DNA from: Candolleomyces eurysporus
Lineage: Eukaryota; Basidiomycota; Agaricomycetes; Agaricales; Psathyrellaceae
Direction: 5' to 3'
Assembly: GCA_027579435.1 (NCBI GenBank)
Contig: JANBPK010001477.1
Location: forward strand, 1-64,000
Length of the DNA: 64,000 nt
This document shows, piece after piece, positions 22,534 to 32,419 of this stretch. Position 1 is the first letter of the stretch, and each line of letters begins with the position of its first letter. The notes under the pieces are model-generated. The model saw nothing but the letters and a program-made list of their open reading frames with translations, had not been told where the DNA came from and made no database searches. The position numbers and the translations under genes are program-made.

Positions 22534-25500
22534 TTACCAACACGAGCAGAGAGGTGTCTTCTTGACCGTTTCTAGTCGCTGTAAGGAAACCAATCAGCCA
22601 AGGACCAGAAATTGCAATGTCAAAATATACATACCTCTGCGATCATAACCGTCTTCGAACCTTCGTCGTCCTCCTCCTCCTGCGCTGCGATCCAATCCAG
22701 TCCAGCAGTAGAGATCGTGCCAATGTTCTTGCGACCGGCCAAGGGTCGTTGGCCCTCGACGTGTGAAGTGGATTTAGACATCGCCGCAAGGTCATCCTCG
22801 TCCATCGAACTACGTCTTGAGGGTGTCGAAACCTCTGTAACAGGTTCCAAAGGCTCTCCAGGAGCTGAAAACGGTGACTGTGCCACCGGCGGCCGTCCAT
22901 CACCACTCCCCGAACGCGATATAGGCATGGGCCGTGAGGGAAGAGGGGCGGATGATACACCCATATCCACCTCCTCCTCCTGATCTTCTTCCTGAACACC
23001 GAGTCGTTGGAGGCTTGCCTCGACGGCGTCGAGTCGCTCCAAGTGCTCGAGAACAGTAACACCAGTCGTGCCTGGATGGATACGCTGGAATTTGGCTGCG
23101 AAGGGAACAGGCCGTGGGGCACCTGAGGCGTCGGTCGCAGTTCGTCTCATGGGTGGCGGGAAGTCGCTACCGTAGCTTTGACTTCGTGTTCTCCCAGGAA
23201 TAGGCACACTGCTGACAGAGATGGTGGGAGAGACGGGTGCGTTGCTATACTCGTCGCTGACATCCGGAACTACGACTTCTTCGTCCCACACCAGGACTTT
23301 CATGCGCCTCGTAAGTTCCAGGGGACCTGTCCGAATTGTTAGCTTTTCCTCAGTGATAGATTTGGCGTTCATCACTAACCTTCGTCCTAGTAAATAGTGG
23401 TAAGTACAGGTGAAACTGGATTGCCAAGTGGAACAACGTACATGATGCTTTAAGGATTGAACAATATTCCATGCCTGGCCCTTGATCACCGCGAGCTGGC
23501 GCTAAGAAGACAACTTCATTAGTACCTCTCGTTAGTTTCACGCTGTTCGCAGTTCACTCACAGCAAACATCTTGGGGTGGAAATCCGGATCCACCGCAAA
23601 CAATTTCTCCAGCTGATACGTGGTCTCTTCCCACCAAGCTTTCGAAGTCAACAACGGCAAGAAGTGGTTTCTTGTCTTCTCACTGAAAGGTCGGCCGATA
23701 ATGCTGACAGGGAGGAACAACCAGCCATAAGTATACGACCGCCATCCCTGCGGATGCTCGTGGGGGAACGAGAGGGAGTTATCGATGGCAGCAATGTGAA
23801 TGTGGGGTCTCCGCTTGTAGTCAGTGTTTGAGGTTGATGGGCGTGGANGGGGGCGGCGGTGTGGAAGAAGAGCGAGATGTGGAAGCGTTCATTTGTGGGG
23901 TGGCAGTCGGTTCGGTTCGACGAAGTTCGCTCATGACTGGCATCTCCAATCTCACTGAACGAGACGGTGCGACGTCGACGAGCTTTTCGTGTTCACCTTC
24001 ACAGTATTTGATCATGTAGTTGTCAGCTCCTCGATCTGTGTTTAGCATGAGATAGTCTAAAATGACGAGTCTAACCAATGCGGTATCAGCCATACTGCTT
24101 GAGACAAGAATATAGTGGCTTACTTCTCTAGCTCATCTCGGAAACTCTGTTGCAGAGACTGGGTCCAGTAGAATGGTCGCTGGGCATCAGTTTCTTCAGT
24201 GGCGTCGTAAAGGACCTGTTCCTCCTCAAAGTCGGCTTCAGCTTCATCATATGCATCCTCTGGATCCCCGGTTCTTCCGCAAACGATTTTCAGAGCGCTG
24301 AGGAATCGTTTCGAGAAACTGCCTTGTCGGTGATTTGAATCATCAAACGTGTCAGAAATGGCACGTCCAGGCCAAGGATGTTTGCGCAAGAATTCAGAAG
24401 CGTCTGCACATGTATTCGTTAGAGAGCTAACACCATAAATGAGGCTCACGCTCACCCTGGAACCCTTGGAGGAAAAACTGCATGCTGCCAATCTTTTCGG
24501 GAAGAGCCTTTCCTTTCTTGGCAGCATTTCGGTCAAGCCAGTCGTAGAAGAAAGCCTGGGGGGCGTAAGGATCGGGAACTTGTGTCAAACAAGAATGAGA
24601 CCTACAGGGCTTGATAATGACACTAGCTTGGTAGGTGGTACGATGTGAAGATCGAGTCGTGTGTCCAATAGTGATGCTGCGGCCTCCGAGATATAGCTAC
24701 GGCACAGTTAGGAACATCACTGAACGAGAAAGGCTAGCGTACCTTAGATTAGGAATGAGGCAAGCTCTGCCGAATGGAATCAGCCATCTAAATTGACGAT
24801 GCAACCATTTTGTCGTCTGGTCCTTTTGTTAGGAAACTTTAAATTTAGAATGGCCAAGCTCCCGTACCTTGGGATTGAGCCTTCCGTATGGTTCTTCATC
24901 CTTGGGCTTGAACACACTTGAAAACTATGAGTGCCAGAGCAATTTGGCAGGAGACAGACTTACGCCACGGTTTGCACGCGTCCATTGACCTTCGCCCTTG
25001 CAAAATAAGAACCGGACGATCCTTTGGCAATCATCTTGGGGTGGTGACCTTCTATTATGGCCTCTTTAATGGATTGGACCACCCTAAATCAAGATTCAGA
25101 ACAAAAAACAGTAATTGAGATCGCTCAGATGTACGCGTCAAAGTCTTCGTCTGTCATGGGAGGATTATGATCTAGTGTCTTGGCCTAGACGGAAAGAGGG
25201 TCAGCGCCCAGTCTCCTGTTCGATTATAAGGAACGCACAAAGCCATAATTCGGTGCTGGAAGTATCGTAGGCTCGAATACACTCCTCCATATCTTCTTCT
25301 TTGTGTGCTCTGGTATCTGTTTCTTTCGTTTCACTTTCTGGGCAATTGACTCGGTCCACCTGTTATAGGCGTAACCATGAGTGGAGCCCTAACAGCAAGC
25401 CGACTGCGGTCCAAGTACTCACCGTTTGAATGCATTATCCAGCTTCGCCAAGTCGATACTGACTCCTCCACCCGTCCTGCGCCTTCTCTCACGCGTAAGC

Positions 25501-25610
25501 GAGGCACTCGGTGCACTCGTTGAAGCCCTGTTGTCCTCGCCAACGTCGGCTTCCTCATCGTGCGAGTGGAGCAACGACTGGTAGTCTGAGTGCTGTGGGC
25601 GGGCCGACAT
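22534..25610 (-). CDS. LSB6: Type II phosphatidylinositol 4-kinase
   Basis: About a dozen exons on the minus strand run from ATG at 25610 to TAA at 22534-22536. The N-terminal part is Ser-rich. The kinase has the family hallmarks in order: GSSGSYFAR (phosphate loop), VFKPKDEEPYGRLNPK with the catalytic Lys, IPNLSYISEAAASLLD, and a catalytic loop DYLMLNTDRGADNYMIKY. The activation-loop sequence IAAIDNSLSFPHEHP follows a Ser/Pro-rich insert, then helices WLFLPVSIIGRPFSEKTRNHFLPLLTS. A long disordered region follows, and the end is LCSCW, as in fungal Lsb6-type enzymes. It makes PI4P on endosomal and vacuolar membranes. The frame shifts at the N at 23848, in a poly-C run inside the insert, which looks like a consensus error. 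Another N (25676) lies upstream of the start. Confidence 0.92.
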
Positions 25611-25783
25611 TGGTGTATCTGGGGCGGAAGCCGCAACCGAGAGCGATAGAGGCAAAGAGTTACGANGGGGGAAGGTGGCCCTGAGGATGCTTGTAACGGT
25701 TACTACATACACGGCACAGACACGTCTTTGGACCCGTCGTAATTGGGTGGCTGTACCCTGAGTGGCTGTACGACGCCTGTCAT

Positions 25784-25790
25784 CTTTCTA
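25784..25790. repeat. Left target-site duplication
   Basis: CTTTCTA immediately precedes the left inverted repeat; the identical seven bases follow the right inverted repeat at 26783-26789. Confidence 0.6.
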
Positions 25791-25807
25791 TGGGGGTCAC
25801 CAATCCC
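25791..25807 (+). repeat. Left terminal inverted repeat
   Basis: Seventeen bases, TGGGGGTCACCAATCCC, identical to the reverse complement of 26766-26782. Confidence 0.7.
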
Positions 25808-26765
25808 CCATTAAGGTTGCGCGCGTGACAGCTGCGTCACACCTGTGACACGCCCAAAATGTTGAAACCGAGGATGTTTTCCTCGATCCTCCCTTCCACA
25901 GCCCCAAACGTCATTCCTAAAATTACAAGAGCGGTTTGTTCAATATTTATGTACTATTCTAAGGCAATACAATGATTTTAGAACACTTATATAAGCTGAT
26001 CTTTGCAAATGAGGGCCCAAACCCTGCCATTTTGGCGGGTAAATCTTGTAATGTCTATAACTTCACAACAACTGCACATATCGAGACACTTGAGGGAGCA
26101 AAACAATAGTATTTTACGATGGTAACAAACTTCCGCCATTAGAATTGCTGTAATTGTGATCTGTCTTGAGATAGGGTGCATGCACTGAGCAGATCTCAAC
26201 CTTAACAACCCCAATCCACAAATATAATGGCGGAGATTTGTAGAGAAAGATTAATTCAGTGAAAACGCTCCATAAATTGTGTTCATCGGACCAGTCAGCG
26301 TTGAGCTATAGTACTTTGAAGTTGAATAGCAATCATGCCAGTATTCAACAAAATGTACCGTATATTTTGGAGAGAACACTATTTTATTTATACCAAGATA
26401 TTCCCCTCATCGAGAGCTTTCTAATGATGTTTTTTTTGTTATGATAGGCGCTCTAGATCAGGAGATATGTTGCATACAACATACGCCGGCATACGGCATC
26501 CATCAGTGTCAGGATCATGCCGATGACATACCGTGAGCTCAATTCAACCCATTCCGGGAGCCCAGTCCCTTACGTGCTCGTATTCATGGGATAAGATGAA
26601 GTGGAATAGCTATAATTCAATCAATATACAGTCTCCCACCATGTTCAGGCTTGAATTCTCCTTCCTCCCTTTGAATTGCTTAAAAGCAGGCCCAATCTGG
26701 GCCGGTTTCAAGTTTCATGATGATGTTGTGACAGGGCGCGGCAATCACCGGCCGCGTCACATACC

Positions 26766-26782
26766 GGGATTGGTGACCCCCA
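26766..26782 (-). repeat. Right terminal inverted repeat
   Basis: Seventeen bases that are the exact reverse complement of 25791-25807, followed by the second copy of CTTTCTA. Confidence 0.7.
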
Positions 26783-26836
26783 CTTTCTATCAGATAAGAT
26801 TAGATACAAAAATCTACTTCAAATATCTCTGTATTG

Positions 26837-28036
26837 TTAGGAATGGGGTCGGGTAAGTGCAAATGCAGCTTCTCCCGAAAGCAGGGGACTGTTAAGGATG
26901 TCGCCGAGCTGAACGGTACACAGAGCATATACATTATTCGGAAATACCGTGCCCCAGTAGGTCAGCGTAAAAGGTATACGATATTTACCCCTAAGTAGTG
27001 TAACCGTGAATATTGAGATCAATATCCAGCGAAGGGCCATTGACATCGACCGCAAGAAAGCTTCGATGCTGACCGGCCAGTTCAACCCTAGGAAACGTCC
27101 CCATTGAATAACCAGGAAAGACCAGTGATGGAATGCGTCCGTGGGCGAGAAGAAAGACCCCACCTTTACCCAAAGGACTCGGTATTATGAAGCTACAGAC
27201 AACAATTTCTGGTTTTGGCGGCCCACGAAGGAGCAAGCGAGTGAGGAAAAGGGTATAATTCATCATAGTCAGACTAATCCCAATCAGAAAGGCCACAAGC
27301 ACAAGAAGAAGGTTATTTTCAATCTCGAGAATGTTACCGAGAGTGGATAGAGGACCTGCGACAAGTTTCCGCCAGTTCACGAGGCCACGATGACTGGAAT
27401 GATCAGTCAGAAAGACCCAAACGGATATCGTCTCCCCGACGAAGGGATGCCAGGTGGACATCCTACAACATTAGCTATAGCCTTGCATCCATTGCCTTGG
27501 AAAAATCAATGGGATGGATCCACATGATATAGATCATCTCAAATGCAATAGAGTAGATGGGTCCCGTTCCTCCGAACCTGTAGGTTTAGTTCATGCGCAA
27601 CGCCACATCTATCAAAGTCAGAGCTCCGACATTGAAAGTCCCTAAGAATAAACTCTCGCCAGGGTTACAGATAATTTTAATCCAGCTGAAACGAATGAGC
27701 CTGGAGTTCATAGAAAATGATATCAGAATTGAAATTGACTCACACCGGGGAAGAAGATTTACCGAGCGACTGAAACGCCAACGAACATGACGTAGAGGCC
27801 TAGGTTGAGGAAGAAAACACGAGTATAGCTTCCAGAACGACGGTCCTCCTCCCGAAGTAGAAGTGTCCCCCAAGGATCGAAACTGTCCCCGTCCCCATAT
27901 TGATTGTAAACCATGCTGGTGGAAGGATCTTGTTGAAAGCTGGGCTAGACGACATTAAACATATCTCGTAAGGTACTTTACACCGCATGCAAGCGGTAAT
28001 TGGCTTTCGTGGTGGCCTCCTCCGTCCAAGGGCCAT
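26837..28036 (-). pseudogene. Decayed SSU1-type transporter copy
   Basis: On the minus strand, pieces of an SSU1/TDT transporter appear in the right order but in changing frames: INMGTGTVSIL, FLNLGLYVMFVGVSVAR, LFLGTFNVGALTLIDVALRM, FGGTGPIYSIAFEMIYIMW, IIPSPLGKGGVFLLAHG, and YRIPFTLTYWGTVFPN. They align with the intact neighbour at 28232-29690. Between LRMN and TYRFGG an in-frame TAA (27586-27588) closes the frame. At least two one-base shifts occur elsewhere, one in a TTTT run near 27825 and one near 27105. The shift in the T run could be a sequencing error, but the stop codon is not beside a homopolymer. The intact gene lies just upstream in the same orientation, so this is a tandem duplicate that has been lost. 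Confidence 0.75.
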
Positions 28037-28231
28037 GAGTATAATACAGTACTATTGGTTCAGGCTAGGTTCGGTTGGCGTCCCACTGTCGTTCCCTTCC
28101 TTCCCTCCTGTCGATCACGATGACGTCCGAGTCGGCCGGATTTGATACTTGTCAATATAGTATCCGTCAGGTGAGCGCTGTGGCCAAGCTATGGCGTGTT
28201 ATTGCGTTCCTAGGTGCGTAGGGCGCGTCAT

Positions 28232-29690
28232 TCAGCTTGAACCCTCTTTCTGCTCGAAACCGAAATCCGTCTGACTCGTCCCGGCGCTTGAATGTTGGGG
28301 GGCTTCGAATGGAAGTTCGTTGGATCGGACAACGAGCTCCTTGATATCGACTAGCGACCGTGCTGCAATGGACGCCCATAAAACGATGACTGCACAGGCA
28401 TATATGGCCCCGTATATCCGAAATGCATGAGAATCGAAGATTTCACCAAGGAGGATCGTGAGGTTTGCATATACGCCCTAATGCCGTGGATGACATCAGA
28501 AATGAAGTGGGTATTGTTTTATGAGAAGAACGTACGTTTGGGAAAACTAGGCCCCAAAAAGCAATCTTGAATTGCACGGGCGCCCTGAATACGGTGCTGT
28601 GACAAGCAAGTAGAGCGTACATCATCCACATAGTCGCTAACGACCAAAGAATGAACGCAATCGATATGCAGGCGAGATACAGGAAGTCGCCGACTGTCGA
28701 TGATCCGAGAAATTCTGACGACCCGGAGTGACTGTAGGGAAGGATCGTTTTGAACGTGAGTCCTTGTAGCAGGATGGCAAACCCAGCTTGCCCCGTCGGC
28801 CCCAATGGAAGGAAGACGGAGAGGACACCATGACCGGGTGGAATATTGTGAATGATGAGGCGAGCAAAGTATATCGTCAAAACCATAAGGGCAAGGGTGA
28901 GGCCAACGGCCACAAGAAAAACGGATGCAACGGTGGTGATGAGGCAGTGGTACGTAGAGTACTTCTGAATGGCAGGGGCAAGGACGCCTCCGGAGGAAGA
29001 GGCGACAATAAGAGTGACCACAGGGAGCAACCACCTGGCGGACATGGTGTCTAGCGAATGCTTCTGGTTTATCATCCTGAGACAAGATTAGCAAAATTGA
29101 ACGTGGGTTGTGGGTAGTGAGCTTACATTGCGTGAACGCCTACCCAACAGCAAAGAGCGGATATGATGACGTCCAGCCACCATACCACCCAAATGAAATA
29201 TAGGAAACCCTTCCCCCCAAATTCGAAATGGATATTAATGACATCCACTGCGACGTTGAGGAGTGTCGTTAAACCCATGGGGAAAGTTCCAAGGTAAGGA
29301 CTTGTAACTGGACTGTCGATAACAGCTTTCCAGCGGTCGGGATGCATGACATATTTTGCAAGGGCCAAGAAGAAAAAGATGCAAAACAGTATGAGGTTGA
29401 GGAAGAAGAACGCGAGGCTTGCAATCATTAGGCCATTCGAGCCTTTTCCGTAGGGAAAAACGTGGAGCAGGTTACTAACTGACCCAGTGCCTATGTTCAT
29501 TTATGAGTCAACATGTCCTGCTGAAAATGCCAGAGAACACACCCATGATGACGGCGAAGAGTGCAGGGTGAGCTTTCCTAAAGGCAATTCAGTCAATGTA
29601 TGGGGCGAAACAATAAAGAGAAACTTACAGGGACAGAGTAGACACTGCTGCTGTTAATTTCCGCCATCCTGAGGGCCCTTTCACGGTCAT
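28232..29690 (-). CDS. SSU1: SSU1-type sulfite/organic-anion transporter (TDT family)
   Basis: Minus-strand exons run from ATG at 29690 (MTVKGPSGWRKL) to TGA at 28232. The protein has about ten hydrophobic segments typical of the TDT/SLAC1 family. Recognisable motifs are VIMGTGSVSNLLHVFPY, SPYLGTFPMGLTTLLNVAVD, FLYFIWVVWWLDV, LLPVVTLIVASSSGGVLAP, IIHNIPPGHGVLSVFLPLGPTGQAGFAILLQG and FKIAFWGLVFPN. In yeast, Ssu1 exports sulfite across the plasma membrane, while the related Mae1 imports malate. The GTG..SNLLHVFPY start favours the Ssu1 side, but the substrate cannot be fixed from sequence. The tail is short and polar (SSAGTSQTDFGFEQKEGSS). The adjacent 26837-28036 pseudogene is its duplicate. 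Confidence 0.9.
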
Positions 29691-30035
29691 CCTCAGGGAG
29701 AGAAAAGGGAGAAGGTAAACAGATGTGACGTTGACTCAACTGACGGTCGAGTTCCGTGCCTTTTATTGATCAAGGTTAACGCGAACGACTGACGGGGATA
29801 TTTTTAGTTTTGGCAATTATTAGCACTCCGTTAGCGTGACACTAGGTCAGCCGACATGTGACTAAGCTGCTCGGGCTCAAGCTCTCCCAAGGAATGCTCG
29901 GTGGGCCTTTTGTCGCTGGCAATCAATCCCAGGAATACAGCTGAAGCGGTGACAGGTTGCTTTTCGAGCCCCGGTATGTAGTAGCCTACTCATGGCGTCC
30001 GGTGGCGATCAAATTAACGAAATATTCAATAGATC
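29691..30035. promoter_or_regulatory. Divergent spacer, transporter / unknown gene
   Basis: The two flanking genes start in opposite directions from this 345-base spacer, which should carry both promoters. No open frame of note. Confidence 0.5.
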
Positions 30036-31875
30036 ATGAGCATTTGGACGCGCTTCTGGTACGCCTCCTCAACGACGCAGGTCGTCACGAGCACCGAGGA
30101 GAATAGCCACGAAATACAGAAGACCACCATCGAGATTCAGGAAATCTCCAGGAGATCCGAAATTGTAGCACCTATTAGTGGACAATCTCCCGCAGAGTTG
30201 TCCGTAACCGAATCCCAAGTCCGAACCACCGCCGTAGTTGAAGAAGCAGTGGAAGCTGAGGAAACGCAGGACCAGGTGCATACCCCAGCAGAATCGCCTA
30301 GGCGTTTCAGTTTCAAGAGGATCTCTTTCTCTCGGAAGTCGCCCACAGATGACAAGCCGGCGTTGTCGACCATCCAGGAGCACGAAAGGCGGGAACATGC
30401 AGTTGAAGCCGCCGCAAGACACCAAAAGCAAGAGAAACTATCGAAGTCCGACTTGCGAGCGAAAAAGAATGCTCTGCGGGTCCGAATGCTCATTACAGGC
30501 GAGCCGACCGGGTCCCTACCAGCGGTGTCGCCAGTTGTCGCGAAGCCACAGCTGAACAAGATCAAGACCCAGTTATCGGAACCCAAGACCGCGAACAAGC
30601 TAATTCAGGAACTGCGTCAACTTCCAGCGACAACCCAACCAGGCCAAAGCGGAGTCAACCACAACGCGCCTATCCATGCTGTGTGCTTGGAATTCACCGA
30701 TGAAGAGGAAGACAGCATCCATTTCGCAAAGCTTCAATGCGGTCATGACCACTCAGCTGAACGGTTGGGCAACGTAGCGAATGGGAATGCCTTGAACCTT
30801 TCGTTGCCCAACGTCAGCTCCGCGTCTGTCGACCAGCTCACCTCGCTATTGAACGAGATGCATGTCATCGAGATAATGAAGGCACCTGATCTTGGGTTGG
30901 GGCAGCCAGGAGATGGGGACGGCCTCTTGGCTGGTGCCGTCCCTACTCCTGAAACTGTCTTGAAAGGCGTGAAGGAGATCACCCCCACACTCATGGCCCT
31001 GGGATATGCGACCGGGCGCGCGATACTCCCTGACCACACAGGTATGTGTAATCGTCGTCGTGTACTCATTGTATGGTCACCCACCAGAGTGTCTAGGAAT
31101 CCACCCGCCGACCGATAGGATATCAGTTTTGACATGTACGTTCCTTGCCATTTTCGCGAGCGTCATAGCCTGACCGTTTCCTAGATTGGTGGGGTTTGGA
31201 GATCCTCTTGCCCACTCCGACTCTCGAATATCTGTCGGTAGGTATTCTAAGACTTGCCCCGACGAAGAAAACGCCTAATCATACTCGTTCCAGCGCGTTC
31301 AATCCATTACAACAGCCGTCGTCAACTTCCTCTCAGCAATGGCCCTCGTCAACAACGGCGTGCGCGAAATCTTGCCTTTCGTGCGATACATCGCCCAGTT
31401 TGTGGAATTCGAATTCAACTCGATAAGGACCCAAGACAAGGGCAAGGGCGTCATATGTGCTGCAACATGGATTATGCCTGCTGCACTTGTAAGTCTCCTA
31501 GCGGCTAATTCGCGGATATTTCTCTTCTCTTTATTTTTCTGACACGTATCATCTCTTTCTCTCAAGGTTCCTCGGCCGTGGGACTTCCCAGACCCTCCAC
31601 CTCCAGCAGCTCCCAAGGAAGGAGAAGAAACCAGTGATGAGAAAGAAACTGAATCTCCTCCACTTCCACCCAAGTCACCGAAGACCCCACCTAAGAGCTC
31701 TAATTCAGCACCTTCGTTGCCCAAACCTCGTCCTGTCTCGTCTATTCTGGATATTGTTGCTCAGGCGCCCAGGTCGCCCCCTTTAAAAGATGGGAAAGCG
31801 AAAGGGGATACCAAGGTCCCACAGACGGCTTCTCCTGCGTTGCGGTCCTCTCCATCGGTTCCCGTACAAGCGTAA
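30036..31875 (+). CDS. Uncharacterised fungal protein
   Basis: Exons 30036-31041, 31097-31135, 31185-31237, 31294-31488 and 31567-31875 join in phase to 533 residues. The first ~230 residues are polar and probably disordered; they contain RRFSFKRISFSRKSP, a likely kinase target, and a basic helix. The middle is ordered: VDQLTSLLNEMHVIEIMKAPDL, then VLKGVKEITPTLMALGYATGRAILPDHTG and YWWGLEILLPTPTLEYLS. Next are helices VQSITTAVVNFLSAMALVNNGVREILPFVRYIAQFVEFEFNSI and VICAATWIMPAALVPRPWDFP. The tail is Pro/Ser/Lys-rich with PxxP repeats that could bind SH3 domains. I recognise no named domain. The ordered block is helical and partly hydrophobic, which could mean peripheral membrane contact; that is inference. 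Confidence 0.7.
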
Positions 31876-32419
31876 ACCAGTAATTGGGCTTGTAGTCAGG
31901 TTTTATTCGCCCTTGCTGGTTTTTTCCTCTTCCTTACTATAAGATATCCGCACATTGGCCTATACCCCTCTCCCTTTTCATGACATTACGACCCTCGAGA
32001 TGATGATTTTCTTGGAGCATGTATTATTTCCTATTGTCACGACTCTTACGACCAGGTCCATACCTTTTTTTTAAATTTGTTGTATACGGATTTGTACCAT
32101 TATTTTGTATGTTGTATTTTCGGAGGACATTAACCGGAAGATGATATCTTGTCGCACCTCATATCAGGAGAATCAAGGAAATTCGTTTCATAATAAATAG
32201 GTGAGCAAGATATTATGCAAGATTCCTACTGCAACAAGAAGTCGTAGGTATTGGGAAAGAGGATGCTATACTGTATGCAAATCGGGTCCTTTTCTTTACT
32301 AGGGAGGGAAAGAGGAAGGGGTGTTGGCATATGGGTCATGACAAGAACTCAAAAAGATCGTTCGTTATGGGAAATTGATAGAAATGAGGGAGGATTTCAA
32401 TGTACATCCGTCCATCCAT
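31876..32419. other. Spacer between convergent genes
   Basis: AT-rich sequence between the stop of the unknown plus-strand gene and the stop of PNS1 on the minus strand. It should hold both 3' untranslated regions; no gene was seen. Confidence 0.5.

Larger units (their letters stand above)
25791..26782. mobile_element. Short non-autonomous DNA transposon (MITE-like)
   Basis: The 992-base segment begins with TGGGGGTCACCAATCCC (25791-25807) and ends with its exact reverse complement (26766-26782). The same seven bases, CTTTCTA, flank both ends as a target-site duplication. Just inside both ends lie further GTGAC/GTCAC words and CG-rich blocks, the kind of subterminal repeats that transposases bind. 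The interior is AT-rich compared with the rest of the window and holds only short open frames, so it encodes no transposase. The superfamily is not assigned: a 7-base duplication fits no common fungal group cleanly, although an 8-base hAT-like duplication with one base slipped is possible. Confidence 0.7.

Noticed and set aside
22534..25610. Frameshift pseudogene of the PI 4-kinase
   Set aside because: The only break is at the N beside a C run at 23848, inside a non-conserved linker, and all catalytic motifs are intact.
28788..29054. Plus-strand open frame inside the SSU1-type gene
   Set aside because: It is the antisense shadow of a conserved transporter exon and has no independent support.
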